Positions 9,128-18,483 of a DNA stretch of 64,000 bases are shown here, one piece after another (position 1 is the stretch's first letter; the number at the start of each line of letters is the position of its first letter). Both the position numbers and the translations under genes were made by a program. Below the pieces are notes generated by a model. That model worked only from the letters and a program-made list of their open reading frames with translations, was not told where the DNA came from and ran no database searches. The DNA is taken from positions 1 to 64,000 of the forward strand of contig NZ_NXGB01000002.1 in assembly GCF_002850605.1 (NCBI RefSeq). Direction: 5' to 3'. This DNA is from Pasteurella oralis. Its GTDB lineage: Bacteria > Pseudomonadota > Gammaproteobacteria > Enterobacterales > Pasteurellaceae.

Positions 9128-9168
9128 GTAACCGCACTTTGAGTGATTGAAGTGCGGTTACTTTTTTG
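9128..9168. terminator. inverted uptake-signal pair terminator (Nramp-like gene / prlC)
   Basis: Perfect 12-bp stem GTAACCGCACTT / AAGTGCGGTTAC with a short loop, followed by CTTTTTTG. It consists of two head-to-head uptake signals between convergent genes. Confidence 0.85.
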
Positions 9169-9184
9169 TTTATTTTCAACAAAG

Positions 9185-11224
9185 CTAGTTAGCAATGCCT
9201 TTGTGTCTTAATAATGCATCTAATTGTGGTTCACGTCCACGGAAACGTTTAAATAAGATCATTGGTTCTTCCGTCCCCCCACGACTGAGAATTTCGTTTA
9301 AGAAGGAGCGACCTGTTTCAGCATTAAAAATCCCTTCTTCTTCAAAACGAGAAAATGCATCTGCTGACAGTACTTCAGCCCATAAATAGCTATAATAGCC
9401 CGCAGCATAACCGCCAGCAAAAATATGGCTGAAACTATGTGGTGCACGTGCCCAATCAACTCCTTTAATCACAGCAACTTTCTCTTTTACTGCTTTTAAT
9501 GTTTCTAATATTTGATTTTGCTTAGTCGGTTCGAAATGATGATGTAAGCGGAAATCAAATAAACCAAACTCTAATTGACGTAATACAAACATCGCAGCTT
9601 GGAAGTTTTTCGCTTTTAATAACTGAGCTAATTTTTCTTTTGGTAAAGGTTCACCACTTTCATAATGACCAGAAATAAAATCAAGCGCTTCAGGTTCCCA
9701 ACACCAATTTTCTAAGAATTGACTTGGTAACTCTACTGCATCCCAAGGCACACCATTAATACCTGCAACATCTGCGACATCAATTTGTGTGAGCATATGG
9801 TGAATGCCATGTCCAAATTCATGGAACAGTGTGGTGACTTCGTCGTGAGTGAATAAAGCAGGTTTATCACCAACTGGTGCATTAAAGTTGCATGTTAAAT
9901 ATGCAACTGGTGTTTGAATTGTCCCATCTGCTTTTTTACGACGACCAATACAGTCATCCATCCATGCGCCACCACGTTTATGTTCACGTGCATATAAATC
10001 TAAGTAGAAGCTGCCTCTCAGTTGATCTTTTTCATCAATTAAATCAAAGAAGCGTACATCTTCATGCCAAGTATCAACATCAAAACGTTCAACTGCGCGA
10101 ATATTGAAAATACGTTTAATTAATTCAAATAACCCACTAATCACTCGATTTTCAGGAAAATAAGGACGGAGTTCTTCATCATTAATTGAATACAAATGTT
10201 GTTTTTGCTTTTCACTGTAAAAAGCAATATCCCAAGCTTCAAGTGTATCAACATGAAATGCTGTACGACAAAATGCTTCTAGCTCCGCTAATTCTTTCTC
10301 ACCTTGTGCTTTAGAACGAGTCGCTAAACTGTCTAGAAAATTGAGAACTTGCTGTGGGTTTTCAGCCATTTTTGTCGCTAAAGACAATTCTGTATAGGTA
10401 TTGAAATCTAGTAACTTCGCTAGCTCGACACGTAGGTTTAAGATTTCTTCCATGATCGCGCTGTTATCCCATTTTCCTGCATTTGGACCTTGTTCAGAAG
10501 CGCGAGTAACAAATGCATGGTACATTTCTTCACGTAATTCGCGATTCTCACAATACGTCATGACAGGTAAATAACTTGGTATTTCTAATGTAAAGCGGTA
10601 GCCAGTTAAGCCTTTATTTTCTGCCGATTGTTGAGCGGCTTGTAATGCAGATTCTGGTAAGCCTTTTAATTGTTCAACATCTTCAATGACTTTATCCCAA
10701 CCCATTGTGGCATCAAGTACATTGTTACTAAACTGCGAGCTTAATTCAGATAAGCGAGCAGATATTTCACCATAACGTTTTTGTTTTTCTGCGGGTAACG
10801 AAATACCGGAAAGTTTGAAATCACGTAATGCATTGTCAATTGCTTTTTTTTGTGCCAATTCATAATTCACAAATTCAGGGCTGTTTTTTAATTGCTGATA
10901 AGCTTGGTATAAGCCTTTATGTTGTCCTACCCAAGTACTATATTCTGATAATAATGGTAAGCAAGCTTGATAAGCTTCACGTAATTCAGGACTATTTTTT
11001 ACTGAGTTGAGATGAGAAATAGGTGACCATGCTTTGCTAAAGAGATCACTTATTTCAGTTAATGGCAAAATAAAATTATCCCAAGTGAAATGTTGTTGCT
11101 GGACTAATTGTTCAATACTTTCGCGACAGTTTTGGATAAGCTTTTCAACTGCGGGTTGGATATGTTCTGGTTTGATTTGTGAAAATGGCGGTAAGCCGTC
11201 AAAAGTGAGTAATGGATTTGTCAT
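9185..11224 (-). CDS. prlC: oligopeptidase A
   Basis: Cytosolic zinc metallopeptidase of the M3 family that degrades short peptides, including cleaved signal peptides in E. coli. The protein is 679 residues, matching the 680-residue E. coli enzyme. The zinc motif HEFGHGIHHML lies in the C-terminal third, with the downstream glutamate ligand region ELPSQFLENWCWE and the substrate-binding HIFAGGYAAGYYSYLWAE loop. The N-terminal helical lid segment is intact. It is followed head to tail, on the other strand, by the peptide-binding lipoprotein gene 0.5 kb away, an association also present in H. influenzae as I recall it. Confidence 0.96.
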   Translation of the reverse strand: MTNPLLTFDGLPPFSQIKPEHIQPAVEKLIQNCRESIEQLVQQQHFTWDNFILPLTEISDLFSKAWSPISHLNSVKNSPELREAYQACLPLLSEYSTWVGQHKGLYQAYQQLKNSPEFVNYELAQKKAIDNALRDFKLSGISLPAEKQKRYGEISARLSELSSQFSNNVLDATMGWDKVIEDVEQLKGLPESALQAAQQSAENKGLTGYRFTLEIPSYLPVMTYCENRELREEMYHAFVTRASEQGPNAGKWDNSAIMEEILNLRVELAKLLDFNTYTELSLATKMAENPQQVLNFLDSLATRSKAQGEKELAELEAFCRTAFHVDTLEAWDIAFYSEKQKQHLYSINDEELRPYFPENRVISGLFELIKRIFNIRAVERFDVDTWHEDVRFFDLIDEKDQLRGSFYLDLYAREHKRGGAWMDDCIGRRKKADGTIQTPVAYLTCNFNAPVGDKPALFTHDEVTTLFHEFGHGIHHMLTQIDVADVAGINGVPWDAVELPSQFLENWCWEPEALDFISGHYESGEPLPKEKLAQLLKAKNFQAAMFVLRQLEFGLFDFRLHHHFEPTKQNQILETLKAVKEKVAVIKGVDWARAPHSFSHIFAGGYAAGYYSYLWAEVLSADAFSRFEEEGIFNAETGRSFLNEILSRGGTEEPMILFKRFRGREPQLDALLRHKGIAN

Positions 11225-11343
11225 GATATTCCTTTCAAATAAAAGTGATTTTTATTATATGGGGCAAAATTTTATAATATCTAGCTTGAAAAAGCGAAAA
11301 AATTGTAGATAATTGAGAATCGTTTTTATTCAAAAGGATAGTT

Positions 11344-11706
11344 ATGAAACCAATTTACATTTTATTAGGCTTTATTTTTCTCGGTTTAGGTGTGTTAGGG
11401 ATTATTTTACCATTGCTACCTGCGACCCCATTTTTGTTACTGACATTATTCTTTTTCGCAAAAGGTTCAGATCGCTTACATAACTGGTTTGTACAAACTA
11501 AACTGTATAATAATCATCTTAAATCATTTAAAGAAGATCGTTCATTAAGCCAAAAATCCAAATTTTGGATTTTATTATTTGCAACTGTGATGTTATCAAT
11601 TGGTTTTTATTTTACACCAAGTACAATTGGACGCACGATTATTGTATTCGTTTTACTGACTAAATATTGGTTCTTTTTCTTTTGGATCAAAACAGCTAAG
11701 CAATAA
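11344..11706 (+). CDS. YbaN-like DUF454 inner membrane protein
   Basis: 120-residue protein of the DUF454/YbaN family with three to four predicted membrane helices. The conserved opening GLGVLGIILPLLPATPFLLL and the following FFAKGSDRLHNWF are hallmarks. Function is not known with confidence in any organism. A ribosome site AAGGA precedes the ATG. It probably shares a transcript with the peptide-binding lipoprotein 57 bases downstream. Confidence 0.88.
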   Translation: MKPIYILLGFIFLGLGVLGIILPLLPATPFLLLTLFFFAKGSDRLHNWFVQTKLYNNHLKSFKEDRSLSQKSKFWILLFATVMLSIGFYFTPSTIGRTIIVFVLLTKYWFFFFWIKTAKQ

Positions 11707-11763
11707 TTGGTATTCGCTAAGCATTGTTTGTATAATGCACATTATTTTATTGGAATTGAGTTA

Positions 11764-13344
11764 ATGTTTAGCGATTCTTGTTTATCTTTTGTTTCACATA
11801 TAAGCCGCACTTTCTGCTTAAAAAGTGCGGTCTTATTTTCACTTATTTTTTGCCTATCCGCTTGTGATCCTGCGCCTTCAGGTTTATCTGAACATAAAAC
11901 AACAACTTCGCTGACATCTATTGAAAAAGTGCCAACGCGAGAATTATTAACGCGCGGTGTGTATAGTGATTTACTACTCAATCCTCATTTGATCAGTAAC
12001 GCGGAACAAAGCTTATTTGTACAGGATTTATTGGAAGGCTTAACGGCTTATGATGTGATGGGGAATGTTATACCTGCTGTGGCACAAAGTTGGCAAACAG
12101 AGGATTACAAAACTTGGTTTTTCCTGTTGCGTGATAATATTCGTTGGTCAAATGGAGAAGTATTAAGTGCGCAAGATTTTGTGGTAAGTTGGCAAGCATT
12201 AGCGCAATCTCATAGTCAGCTAAAATCCTATTTAAATTTTTTGAATTTAGCAAATAGCCAAGCGGTTATTGCAGGTAACATGCCAGTACAACAACTGGGG
12301 GTTGAGGCGATTGCCGAAAATATCCTACGTATTCAACTTGATAAGGCAACGCCACATCTTCCTGCCATGCTGGCTCATGTGGCATTACTGCCAAGCTATC
12401 AAAATGAAGCAACGCAATTTATTAGTAATGGCGCTTATCGTTTAGTGAGTCAGCAGGATAATTTGATTCACTTAGAAAAAAATCCCTATTATTGGGCGAG
12501 CGAGAAAGTATCATTTAAATTCGTTGATTATCAAAAATTAGAGTATTCTGAATCAGTTTCTGCTTTGGATATTGTGTTTGAACCTAAACAAGTACCAGTG
12601 GGAACACAGTATTTTCCTCAGCTTTGTACTTATTATTATGAATTCAACTTAAATGACCCACTTTTACAAAAAAGTGCGGTACGTAAAGCGTTAGTTTCAA
12701 TGATTTCCAGCAGACGTATTGTGCAAGATGTTTTACCGCAAATGCAGGTAGCAACACATTTTTTACCTCATTCTATGCAATTAGAATCCACTTTAGCATG
12801 GGAGCCAGTCGTAGTTGAACAATTACTTGAGCAAAATGGGATCACAGAGAAATCCCCGTTACAGTTAAAATTAACCTATGATCAAGAAAGCTTACACAGC
12901 AATATTGCACAACGTTTGGTTAGAATGTGGTCACAATCGGATATGATTCGGGTGAGTTCTGAACCAGTATCTTGGCAGCAACTTTTAGAAAAACGAGCGA
13001 AAGGGGATTTTCAGTTAATTCGTTCTGGTTGGTGTGCTGATTATAATGAGCCTTCTGCATTTTTACATCAGTTCTATTCCCATTCTCCTGACAATAAGAT
13101 TGCTTATCGTAATGCAGATGTAGATAAGTTATTAGAAGCAACATTACTACCGCAAACTACAGCAGAAAGACAAATGTTGTATGGGCAAATTGCCCAGCAG
13201 TTACAGCAGGATTATGTGGTATTACCTATCTTTCAATATACACGACCAATGTTTATGCATTCGACGATAGTCGGTTATCATGCAGACAACCCAACCGGTG
13301 TGATTTATAGCAAAGATTTGTATCGAAAAGTGAGTAGTAATTAG
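11764..13344 (+). CDS. peptide-binding lipoprotein (SBP family 5, OppA/MppA-like)
   Basis: Periplasmic solute-binding lipoprotein of ABC transporter family 5, 526 residues. A signal peptide ends in the lipobox LSAC (FSLIFCLSAC), followed by a two-lobed binding domain with LLEGLTAYD, the WSNGEVLSAQDFVVSWQALA signature and LIRSGWCADYNEPSAF near the C-terminus. No permease or ATPase genes are adjacent, so it must work with a distant Opp/Dpp-type transporter or as a stand-alone binder. The ATG at 11764 puts the signal peptide at the N-terminus; the frame is open 19 codons upstream from a TTG. The signal-peptide region carries an inverted pair of uptake signals (11805-11830). Confidence 0.88.
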   Translation: MFSDSCLSFVSHISRTFCLKSAVLFSLIFCLSACDPAPSGLSEHKTTTSLTSIEKVPTRELLTRGVYSDLLLNPHLISNAEQSLFVQDLLEGLTAYDVMGNVIPAVAQSWQTEDYKTWFFLLRDNIRWSNGEVLSAQDFVVSWQALAQSHSQLKSYLNFLNLANSQAVIAGNMPVQQLGVEAIAENILRIQLDKATPHLPAMLAHVALLPSYQNEATQFISNGAYRLVSQQDNLIHLEKNPYYWASEKVSFKFVDYQKLEYSESVSALDIVFEPKQVPVGTQYFPQLCTYYYEFNLNDPLLQKSAVRKALVSMISSRRIVQDVLPQMQVATHFLPHSMQLESTLAWEPVVVEQLLEQNGITEKSPLQLKLTYDQESLHSNIAQRLVRMWSQSDMIRVSSEPVSWQQLLEKRAKGDFQLIRSGWCADYNEPSAFLHQFYSHSPDNKIAYRNADVDKLLEATLLPQTTAERQMLYGQIAQQLQQDYVVLPIFQYTRPMFMHSTIVGYHADNPTGVIYSKDLYRKVSSN

Positions 13345-13374
13345 CCAGTGAAAGTGCGGTCAGTTTTGTGAAAG

Positions 13375-13403
13375 TTTCGCCCACCTTATTGAGGTGGGCG
13401 AAA
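13375..13403. terminator. hairpin between convergent SBP gene and ribA
   Basis: Perfect 12-bp stem TTTCGCCCACCT / AGGTGGGCGAAA with a 5-base loop, just beyond both stop codons. T-runs are short on both sides. One uptake signal sits 5' of it at 13350. Confidence 0.6.
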
Positions 13404-13408
13404 GCATT

Positions 13409-14068
13409 CTAATCTTGTTTAGTAGGAATTTCTTCCGAACAATACGGACATTCTAGTAAATGTTTCTGTTGGTTATGGACAATAAAATGCCCCATTTTTT
13501 TCGCTTTAGTATCAAGATATTCCGTATTATAGCGGTTTTCTCCTACATTCAAGGCTACTCGTTCAACAATATTGATCCCCGCTTTTTTCATTGTTTCGAT
13601 TTTATTAGGGTTATTAGTTAACAAACGTACTTTTTTTACACCCAGTAAATCAAACATATCTGCACAAACGTCAAAGTTGCGTTCATCCGCAGCAAAGCCA
13701 AGGGCGAGATTTGCTTCGATAGTATCCATTCCTTTGTCTTGTAATGAATAAGCACGGATTTTATTAATTAACCCGATACCACGACCTTCTTCACGATGAT
13801 AGATTAAAACACCGCGTCCTTCTTGGCTGATTTGACGTAATGCCGCTGCTAATTGAAAGCCACAATCACATTTCAAACTATGCAATGCATCACCAGTTAA
13901 ACATTCTGAATGAATACGTGCAAGGACAGGCTCATTGCTGTTCTCTACATCACCTAATACGAGGGCAACATGCTCCTTTTTGGTGTCTGGAAATTCAAAA
14001 CCGACGATTTTAAATATGCCAAATTCTGTTGGCAAATTGGCTTCGGTAACTCGTTGAATTTTTGCCAT
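13409..14068 (-). CDS. ribA: GTP cyclohydrolase II
   Basis: Catalyses the first step of riboflavin synthesis, GTP to 2,5-diamino-6-ribosylamino-pyrimidinone phosphate. The 219-residue stand-alone enzyme has the zinc-binding cysteines in [20 protein letters not shown] (Cys-x10-Cys-x-Cys), the catalytic [11 protein letters not shown] loop and the [10 protein letters not shown] segment. It is not fused to DHBP synthase. The ATG at 14068 follows AAGGA with 6-base spacing. The C-terminal tail has an extra [13 protein letters not shown] segment with a Cys-x2-Cys pair, which extends beyond the E. coli protein. Divergent from pgpB. Confidence 0.95.
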   Translation of the reverse strand: MAKIQRVTEANLPTEFGIFKIVGFEFPDTKKEHVALVLGDVENSNEPVLARIHSECLTGDALHSLKCDCGFQLAAALRQISQEGRGVLIYHREEGRGIGLINKIRAYSLQDKGMDTIEANLALGFAADERNFDVCADMFDLLGVKKVRLLTNNPNKIETMKKAGINIVERVALNVGENRYNTEYLDTKAKKMGHFIVHNQQKHLLECPYCSEEIPTKQD

Positions 14069-14143
14069 AATCAATCCTTATTCTTTCACACTTTATCTGA
14101 TAGAATATTGTTCTTCCAGATTCTCAATTTTATGGTCGTTAAT

Positions 14144-14869
14144 ATGTTAAAAAGATTGTCATTATATACCTTATTGCTTTGTATTGTCCCTTTTTTTGCT
14201 TGGATTTTTGCATGGCAATGGAATAACAATGATTTAATGACTGAATATGATTATCCGCTTTATTTTTTGACCGAAACAGGCAGCGTGCCTTACGCGATTA
14301 TGACTTGTGCTGTATTTGCATTATTATTTGTTCCTTTATTTCACAATAAAAAACAATGGATACTTGGTGTGGTTGTAATGGCATTTGCCGTTATTTCAAC
14401 TCAGGGGATAAAAAGTGGATTGAAAACATTATTTTCAGAACCGCGTCCTTATGTCGTTTATGTGGCAGAAGAAACAGGCATTACAGTTGAGCATTTTTAT
14501 GCTCAAGACCGTGAAATGCGTGCTCAATTTGTCGATCAATTCTATCAATCTAAATCAGATATTCCTATTTGGCTGAAAGGGCACTATGAAAAAGAAGTAG
14601 GTTATGCATTTCCTTCTGGTCATACTATTTTTGCTGCTACTTGGTTAATGCTTGCTGTTGGATTTGTACAGTTATTAGGCGTTCGCTCTTTGAGTGCGAA
14701 ATTACTGATTGCAACCACAGCAACTTGGGCTGTTTTTATGCTATTTAGTCGATTACGTTTTGGCATGCACTACCCAATAGACTTACTAGTCAGTACATTA
14801 ATTGCTTTTTTAGTTCACTGGGGAATTTTTACGTTTTTACATAGAAAGGCGATTTTTATCAATAAATAA
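14144..14869 (+). CDS. pgpB: phosphatidylglycerophosphatase B (PAP2 family)
   Basis: Inner membrane phosphatase of the PAP2 superfamily, 241 residues, that dephosphorylates phosphatidylglycerophosphate and undecaprenyl pyrophosphate. All three active-site blocks are visible: KTLFSEPRP, PSGHT, and SRLRFGMHYPIDL. About six membrane helices alternate with a periplasmic loop between blocks 1 and 2. The frame stays open far upstream across ribA, but the ATG at 14144 (MLKRLSLYTLLL) gives the usual length. A start at 14132 (MVVN) is also possible. Divergent from ribA, as in H. influenzae. Confidence 0.92.
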   Translation: MLKRLSLYTLLLCIVPFFAWIFAWQWNNNDLMTEYDYPLYFLTETGSVPYAIMTCAVFALLFVPLFHNKKQWILGVVVMAFAVISTQGIKSGLKTLFSEPRPYVVYVAEETGITVEHFYAQDREMRAQFVDQFYQSKSDIPIWLKGHYEKEVGYAFPSGHTIFAATWLMLAVGFVQLLGVRSLSAKLLIATTATWAVFMLFSRLRFGMHYPIDLLVSTLIAFLVHWGIFTFLHRKAIFINK

Positions 14870-14919
14870 AAGTATAAAGAATAGTTAAAATTAAAATTAT
14901 TTCTTATAGTGAGGTGAAA

Positions 14920-15837
14920 ATGTTATACGGATTTGATATTGGCGGTACAAAAATAGAGCTTGCTGTATTTAATGAAAAGCTAGAAAAACTTCATAGTGAA
15001 CGGGTAGAAACTCCAAAAGAAAGTTATGACGCGTGGTTAAATACAATCGTTTCTCTGGTACAGAAAGCAGATGAAATGTTTAATTGTAAAGGTACAGTCG
15101 GATTAGGTATTCCGGGGTTTGTTAACCCAACGACGGGTATCGCCGAAATTGTCAATATTCGTGCAGCAGATCATAAACCAATCGTACAAGATCTGTCTAT
15201 GCGACTTGGTCGTGAGGTACGTGCTGAAAATGATGCGAATTGTTTTGCGCTTTCTGAGGCATGGGATGACGAGAATACCCAATATCCTTGTGTGCTCGGT
15301 TTGATTTTAGGTACTGGCTTTGGTGGTGGTTTAATTTTTAATGGCAAAGTCCATTCAGGACAAACTGGCATGGCGGGTGAGGTAGGGCATACACAATTAA
15401 ACTATCATGCATTACAGCTGTTAGACTGGGATAACGCGCCTATTTATGATTGTGGTTGTGGTAATCGTGCTTGTTTAGATACTTATTTATCTGGGCGCGG
15501 TTTTGAAATGCTTTATCGTGATTTACAAGGTCAAGCGCTGAGTGCAAAAGAGATCATTCAACGTTTCTATGCTGGTGATGAAAGTGCGGTCAAATTTGTA
15601 GCACTTTTTGTTGAGCTTTGTGCAGTATCTATTGCGAACATTATTACAATGTTAGATCCTGATGTGATTGTATTTGGAGGTGGATTGTCTAATTTTGATT
15701 ACCTTTATGAAGCATTACCAAAAGCATTACCTGCTCATTTATTGCGTAGTGCCAAAGTGCCATTAATTAAAAAGGCCAAATATGGTGATTCTGGTGGTGT
15801 GCGAGGTGCTGCTGCTTTATTCTTAACTAAATCTTAA
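14920..15837 (+). CDS. nagK: N-acetylglucosamine kinase (ROK family)
   Basis: Phosphorylates GlcNAc to GlcNAc-6-phosphate, which feeds amino sugar recycling and is the inducer for NagC. 305 residues, like E. coli NagK (303). The ATP-binding start [15 protein letters not shown], catalytic region [14 protein letters not shown], and zinc motif [17 protein letters not shown] are present. The ATG at 14920 follows GTGAGG; a GTG two codons upstream is less well spaced. Uptake signal inside the gene at 15580-15590. Followed by a strong terminator, so probably single-gene. Confidence 0.92.
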   Translation: MLYGFDIGGTKIELAVFNEKLEKLHSERVETPKESYDAWLNTIVSLVQKADEMFNCKGTVGLGIPGFVNPTTGIAEIVNIRAADHKPIVQDLSMRLGREVRAENDANCFALSEAWDDENTQYPCVLGLILGTGFGGGLIFNGKVHSGQTGMAGEVGHTQLNYHALQLLDWDNAPIYDCGCGNRACLDTYLSGRGFEMLYRDLQGQALSAKEIIQRFYAGDESAVKFVALFVELCAVSIANIITMLDPDVIVFGGGLSNFDYLYEALPKALPAHLLRSAKVPLIKKAKYGDSGGVRGAAALFLTKS

Positions 15838-15853
15838 CTGAGTGATAGCAGAA

Positions 15854-15886
15854 AAATAACGAGGTATGATACCTCGTTATTTTTTA
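15854..15886 (+). terminator. nagK terminator
   Basis: Inverted repeat AAATAACGAGGT / ACCTCGTTATTT followed by a T-run, 17 bases after the nagK stop. Classical rho-independent structure. Confidence 0.88.
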
Positions 15887-15996
15887 TATTCCTTCTATTT
15901 AAACTTATCTTATTTTGCAAAAGTAGAAATTTTATTCAAAAACTGATTAAAGTTCGTTAGAATAGAACATTCTTCTGAATATGTTAAGGAAACTTT

Positions 15997-16689
15997 ATGC
16001 GTCAATATGTTACTAAAGCTGTTTTATTCTCTTCTGTATTAGTGTTATCTGCTTGTAGTCATTTATCAGAAACAGGTACGCACGATGTAAGTATTGTTTC
16101 TGCACAAGCAGCAATACAAACATTAGGCATTGATTTAGTCAGTTTGGAACAAAAAGCAACGACATTGCGCACATTTGAATATGTACATAATAACGAACGT
16201 TATGTCGCTTATTTAAGCTCCCAACCAGAATTTATTCGCGTCCAGAAAGATGGCAATGTGAGTAAATTTTTCTATCAAGCGGGTAAGTTAATGGTTGCGC
16301 AAGACACAACAGGTGTTTATCAATTTGATAATACAGGGAAGTTAATTAAAGCGGTTAATGTAAAAGGTCAAAAAATTGATGTAAGTCCAGAGAAACAAAG
16401 TGCACTCTTAACGCAAAGTAAAAAATTATTCAAAATTTTAGGGAATAATAAAGCTGACGTTAGTGCAGGGCGTATTAACACTGGAATTGATGCGAAAGTA
16501 AATTACTTATGTATCGCCAAGATTCAACAAGTTGCACAAACTAATCGTGTTTTTCGTAGTCCTGAAAATGCAGTTGTCACAGCAACTAATATTAAAGCAA
16601 CAGTACGTTTAAATGGTACGCAATACTATACGATGGATTGTCAGTTATCTGGCGATAAAATTAGTAAATTGAGTTTAATGAAAAAATAA
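15997..16689 (+). CDS. unknown lipoprotein
   Basis: 230-residue predicted lipoprotein: N-terminus MRQYVTKAVLFSSVLVLSAC ends in lipobox LSAC with Ser at +2, which favours outer-membrane sorting. The mature part is hydrophilic, without repeats or motifs I recognise. It has a cysteine pair late in the chain (NYLCIAK and YTMDCQL) that could form a disulfide. An AAGGAAA ribosome site precedes the ATG. It is flanked by terminators on both sides, so it is likely its own unit. No function assigned. Confidence 0.8.
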   Translation: MRQYVTKAVLFSSVLVLSACSHLSETGTHDVSIVSAQAAIQTLGIDLVSLEQKATTLRTFEYVHNNERYVAYLSSQPEFIRVQKDGNVSKFFYQAGKLMVAQDTTGVYQFDNTGKLIKAVNVKGQKIDVSPEKQSALLTQSKKLFKILGNNKADVSAGRINTGIDAKVNYLCIAKIQQVAQTNRVFRSPENAVVTATNIKATVRLNGTQYYTMDCQLSGDKISKLSLMKK

Positions 16690-16706
16690 GTAGTTTATTA
16701 CAATGT

Positions 16707-16739
16707 AAAGTGCGGTTCATTAGGACCGCACTTTCTTGT
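16707..16739. terminator. inverted uptake-signal pair terminator
   Basis: AAAGTGCGGT (16707-16716) and ACCGCACTTT (16725-16734) form a 10-bp stem with an 8-base loop, followed by CTTGTTT. Ends the lipoprotein transcript just before the kinase-like gene. Confidence 0.75.
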
Positions 16740-16761
16740 TTGAGAGAAGGAAAATATTAAA

Positions 16762-17505
16762 ATGGCAGCGGCAGATACTGCTTTTGAAGAACATGTTAAA
16801 CAGTTACTCATAAACCATAAAGGAACAAGAATTTATCGGTTTGAGTATCAAGGGCAGTATTTTTGGTTAAAGCAGCCAGAACAGCTTCATGGAATTTGGA
16901 AATTATTAAAGCCTCATCCGAAAATGTCTTTTCAGAAAGAGATTCAAACTTTACAGTATTTTGCTTCTGTTAATGCGCCAGTCCCTAAATTAATATTATA
17001 CGATAAGGACTTTTTAGTCCTAAACGATGCAGGTCGAAGTGCAATTGCTTGGATAGAGGATCTTACTGTATTAGATAGTTTAAAACATACAATTTTATCT
17101 GATTGCATAAAAGCATTGATCGCCTTACACCAAAAGGATTTAATTCATGGGCGCCCTGCATTGAGAGATATGACATGGCGAGATGGTAAAGTGAAGTTTC
17201 TCGATTTTGAAGCACATGTATATCGTAAACAGAAGCTTACTTGGGATAAAGCACGTGATATATTAATTTTTTTACATGGAGTATGCCGTTCGAAAACGAT
17301 TTCAAATCAAGAAGTACAGCAAATTATTCAACTTTACATTGAATTAGGTAATGTGAGTGTATGGCATTTAGTGTGTGAAACATTACGAAAATATCGCTTT
17401 ATTTATTATCTTTTGCTACTATTTAAACCAATTGCAAAAACGGATTTAATTGCTATTTATCGCTTATTTGAAAATATGTCCACTCAACTTAAAGAAGGAA
17501 AGTAG
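16762..17505 (+). CDS. protein-kinase-fold phosphotransferase, RIO/WaaP-like
   Basis: 247-residue protein with a minimal protein-kinase-like fold. Visible are a candidate ATP lysine (FWLKQPE, about residue 36), a helix C glutamate (FQKEIQTLQYF), a catalytic loop HGRPALRDMTWRDGK (about 132-147) with Asp in the RD pair, and a metal-binding FLDFEAH in place of DFG. This resembles lipopolysaccharide (Kdo/WaaP/InaA) kinases and RIO-type kinases. The C-terminal third contains a hydrophobic segment (FIYYLLLLF). The true substrate cannot be read from sequence. It is followed after one base by a small lipoprotein gene, so the two are probably co-transcribed. Confidence 0.72.
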   Translation: MAAADTAFEEHVKQLLINHKGTRIYRFEYQGQYFWLKQPEQLHGIWKLLKPHPKMSFQKEIQTLQYFASVNAPVPKLILYDKDFLVLNDAGRSAIAWIEDLTVLDSLKHTILSDCIKALIALHQKDLIHGRPALRDMTWRDGKVKFLDFEAHVYRKQKLTWDKARDILIFLHGVCRSKTISNQEVQQIIQLYIELGNVSVWHLVCETLRKYRFIYYLLLLFKPIAKTDLIAIYRLFENMSTQLKEGK

Positions 17506-17506
17506 T

Positions 17507-17641
17507 ATGAAAAAATGTATTATGATGATCGTAATCAGTCTTGTTATGTCTGGTTGTGCTGTTGGTGGCAGTGTGAGTGCCGGTGGCGGAAATAGCGGGG
17601 TAGGTATTGGTGTCGGTATTGGTACAGGTGCCCGTTTTTAG
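17507..17641 (+). CDS. 44-residue glycine-rich lipoprotein
   Basis: Short gene starting at an ATG preceded by GAAGGAAAG. The product begins MKKCIMMIVISLVMSGC, a signal peptide with lipobox MSGC. The mature peptide is only about 28 residues, almost all Gly, Ser, Val and Ala, with a GVGIGVGIGTG run. Similar tiny Gly-rich lipoproteins exist in gammaproteobacteria without known function. The start lies one base after the kinase-like gene stop, implying translational coupling. Confidence 0.7.
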   Translation: MKKCIMMIVISLVMSGCAVGGSVSAGGGNSGVGIGVGIGTGARF

Positions 17642-17704
17642 CGAAAAGAGCGGTCGATTTTGTGCTATTTTTTGAAAAAATACAAAAAAATTAACAATTA
17701 AAAC

Positions 17705-17732
17705 TTGCTATTTTGGCTGAAATCTCTATAAT
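17705..17732 (+). promoter_or_regulatory. sigma-70 promoter for the initiator tRNA-rimP-nusA-infB operon
   Basis: TTGCTA (17705-17710) and a perfect TATAAT (17727-17732), 16-base spacing, with the -10 box ending 16 bases before the mature tRNA start. Confidence 0.75.
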
Positions 17733-17748
17733 ACGCCCATATTTCGGA

Positions 17749-17825
<77 letters not shown>

Positions 17826-17847
17826 CTTTACAGACAGTTCAGTAAAG

Positions 17848-17873
17848 AAGCCCCAAAATGATGGGGTTTTTTC
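17848..17873 (+). terminator. terminator or attenuator after tRNA-fMet
   Basis: GCCCC / GGGGT stem (AGCCCCAAAATGATGGGGTT) followed by TTTTTT. It lies between the tRNA and rimP, so partial read-through would set the ratio of tRNA to the downstream mRNA. Confidence 0.75.
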
Positions 17874-18010
17874 GTATCTGAATGAGGATTTTTTGATGTA
17901 AGGACTGGACAAACGAGTCCTTTTTTTACGTCTAAAATTTGAGATTAACAACAGGAAAAAGACAATATTCTATTGTTTTAATTTCATTAACAGTTAATGA
18001 GGGTTTTGTT

Positions 18011-18466
18011 TTGGCAAGTTTAGAACAAAAGTTACAAGAATTATTACAAGAGTCGGTTGAAGATTTAGGCTGTGAACTTTGGGGCATTGAATGCCAACGT
18101 TCTGGTAAATATTTAACAGTGCGTTTATATATTGATAAAGAAGGCGGCGTAACCGTTGAAGATTGTGCAAACGTCAGCCGTCAAGTGAGTGCGATTCTTG
18201 ATGTAGAAGATCCAATCAGCGATAAGTATAACTTGGAAGTATCGTCACCAGGATTAGATCGCGTATTGTTTACCTTAGCACAATATCAGCGTTATATTGG
18301 TCAAGATATTGTTGTACATTTACGTATTCCAGTGTTAGATCGCCGTAAATGGCAAGGTAAATTAGCAAAAATTGAGAACGATATGTTAACTATGATCGTA
18401 GATGGTCAGGAACAAGTTTTAGTGTTTGGCAATATTCAAAAAGCCAATATTATTCCTAAATTTTAA
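18011..18466 (+). CDS. rimP: ribosome maturation factor RimP
   Basis: Needed for maturation of the 30S subunit. From the TTG at 18011 the product is 151 residues and aligns with E. coli RimP from its second residue ([11 protein letters not shown]), including [31 protein letters not shown] and DRRKWQGKL. The frame is open 24 codons upstream, but those residues have no counterpart. A GAGGG ribosome site at 17999-18003 supports the TTG start. First protein gene of the nusA-infB operon, 17 bases before nusA. Confidence 0.93.
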   Translation: MASLEQKLQELLQESVEDLGCELWGIECQRSGKYLTVRLYIDKEGGVTVEDCANVSRQVSAILDVEDPISDKYNLEVSSPGLDRVLFTLAQYQRYIGQDIVVHLRIPVLDRRKWQGKLAKIENDMLTMIVDGQEQVLVFGNIQKANIIPKF

Positions 18467-18483
18467 AGGGAGCGAACAGAGCA

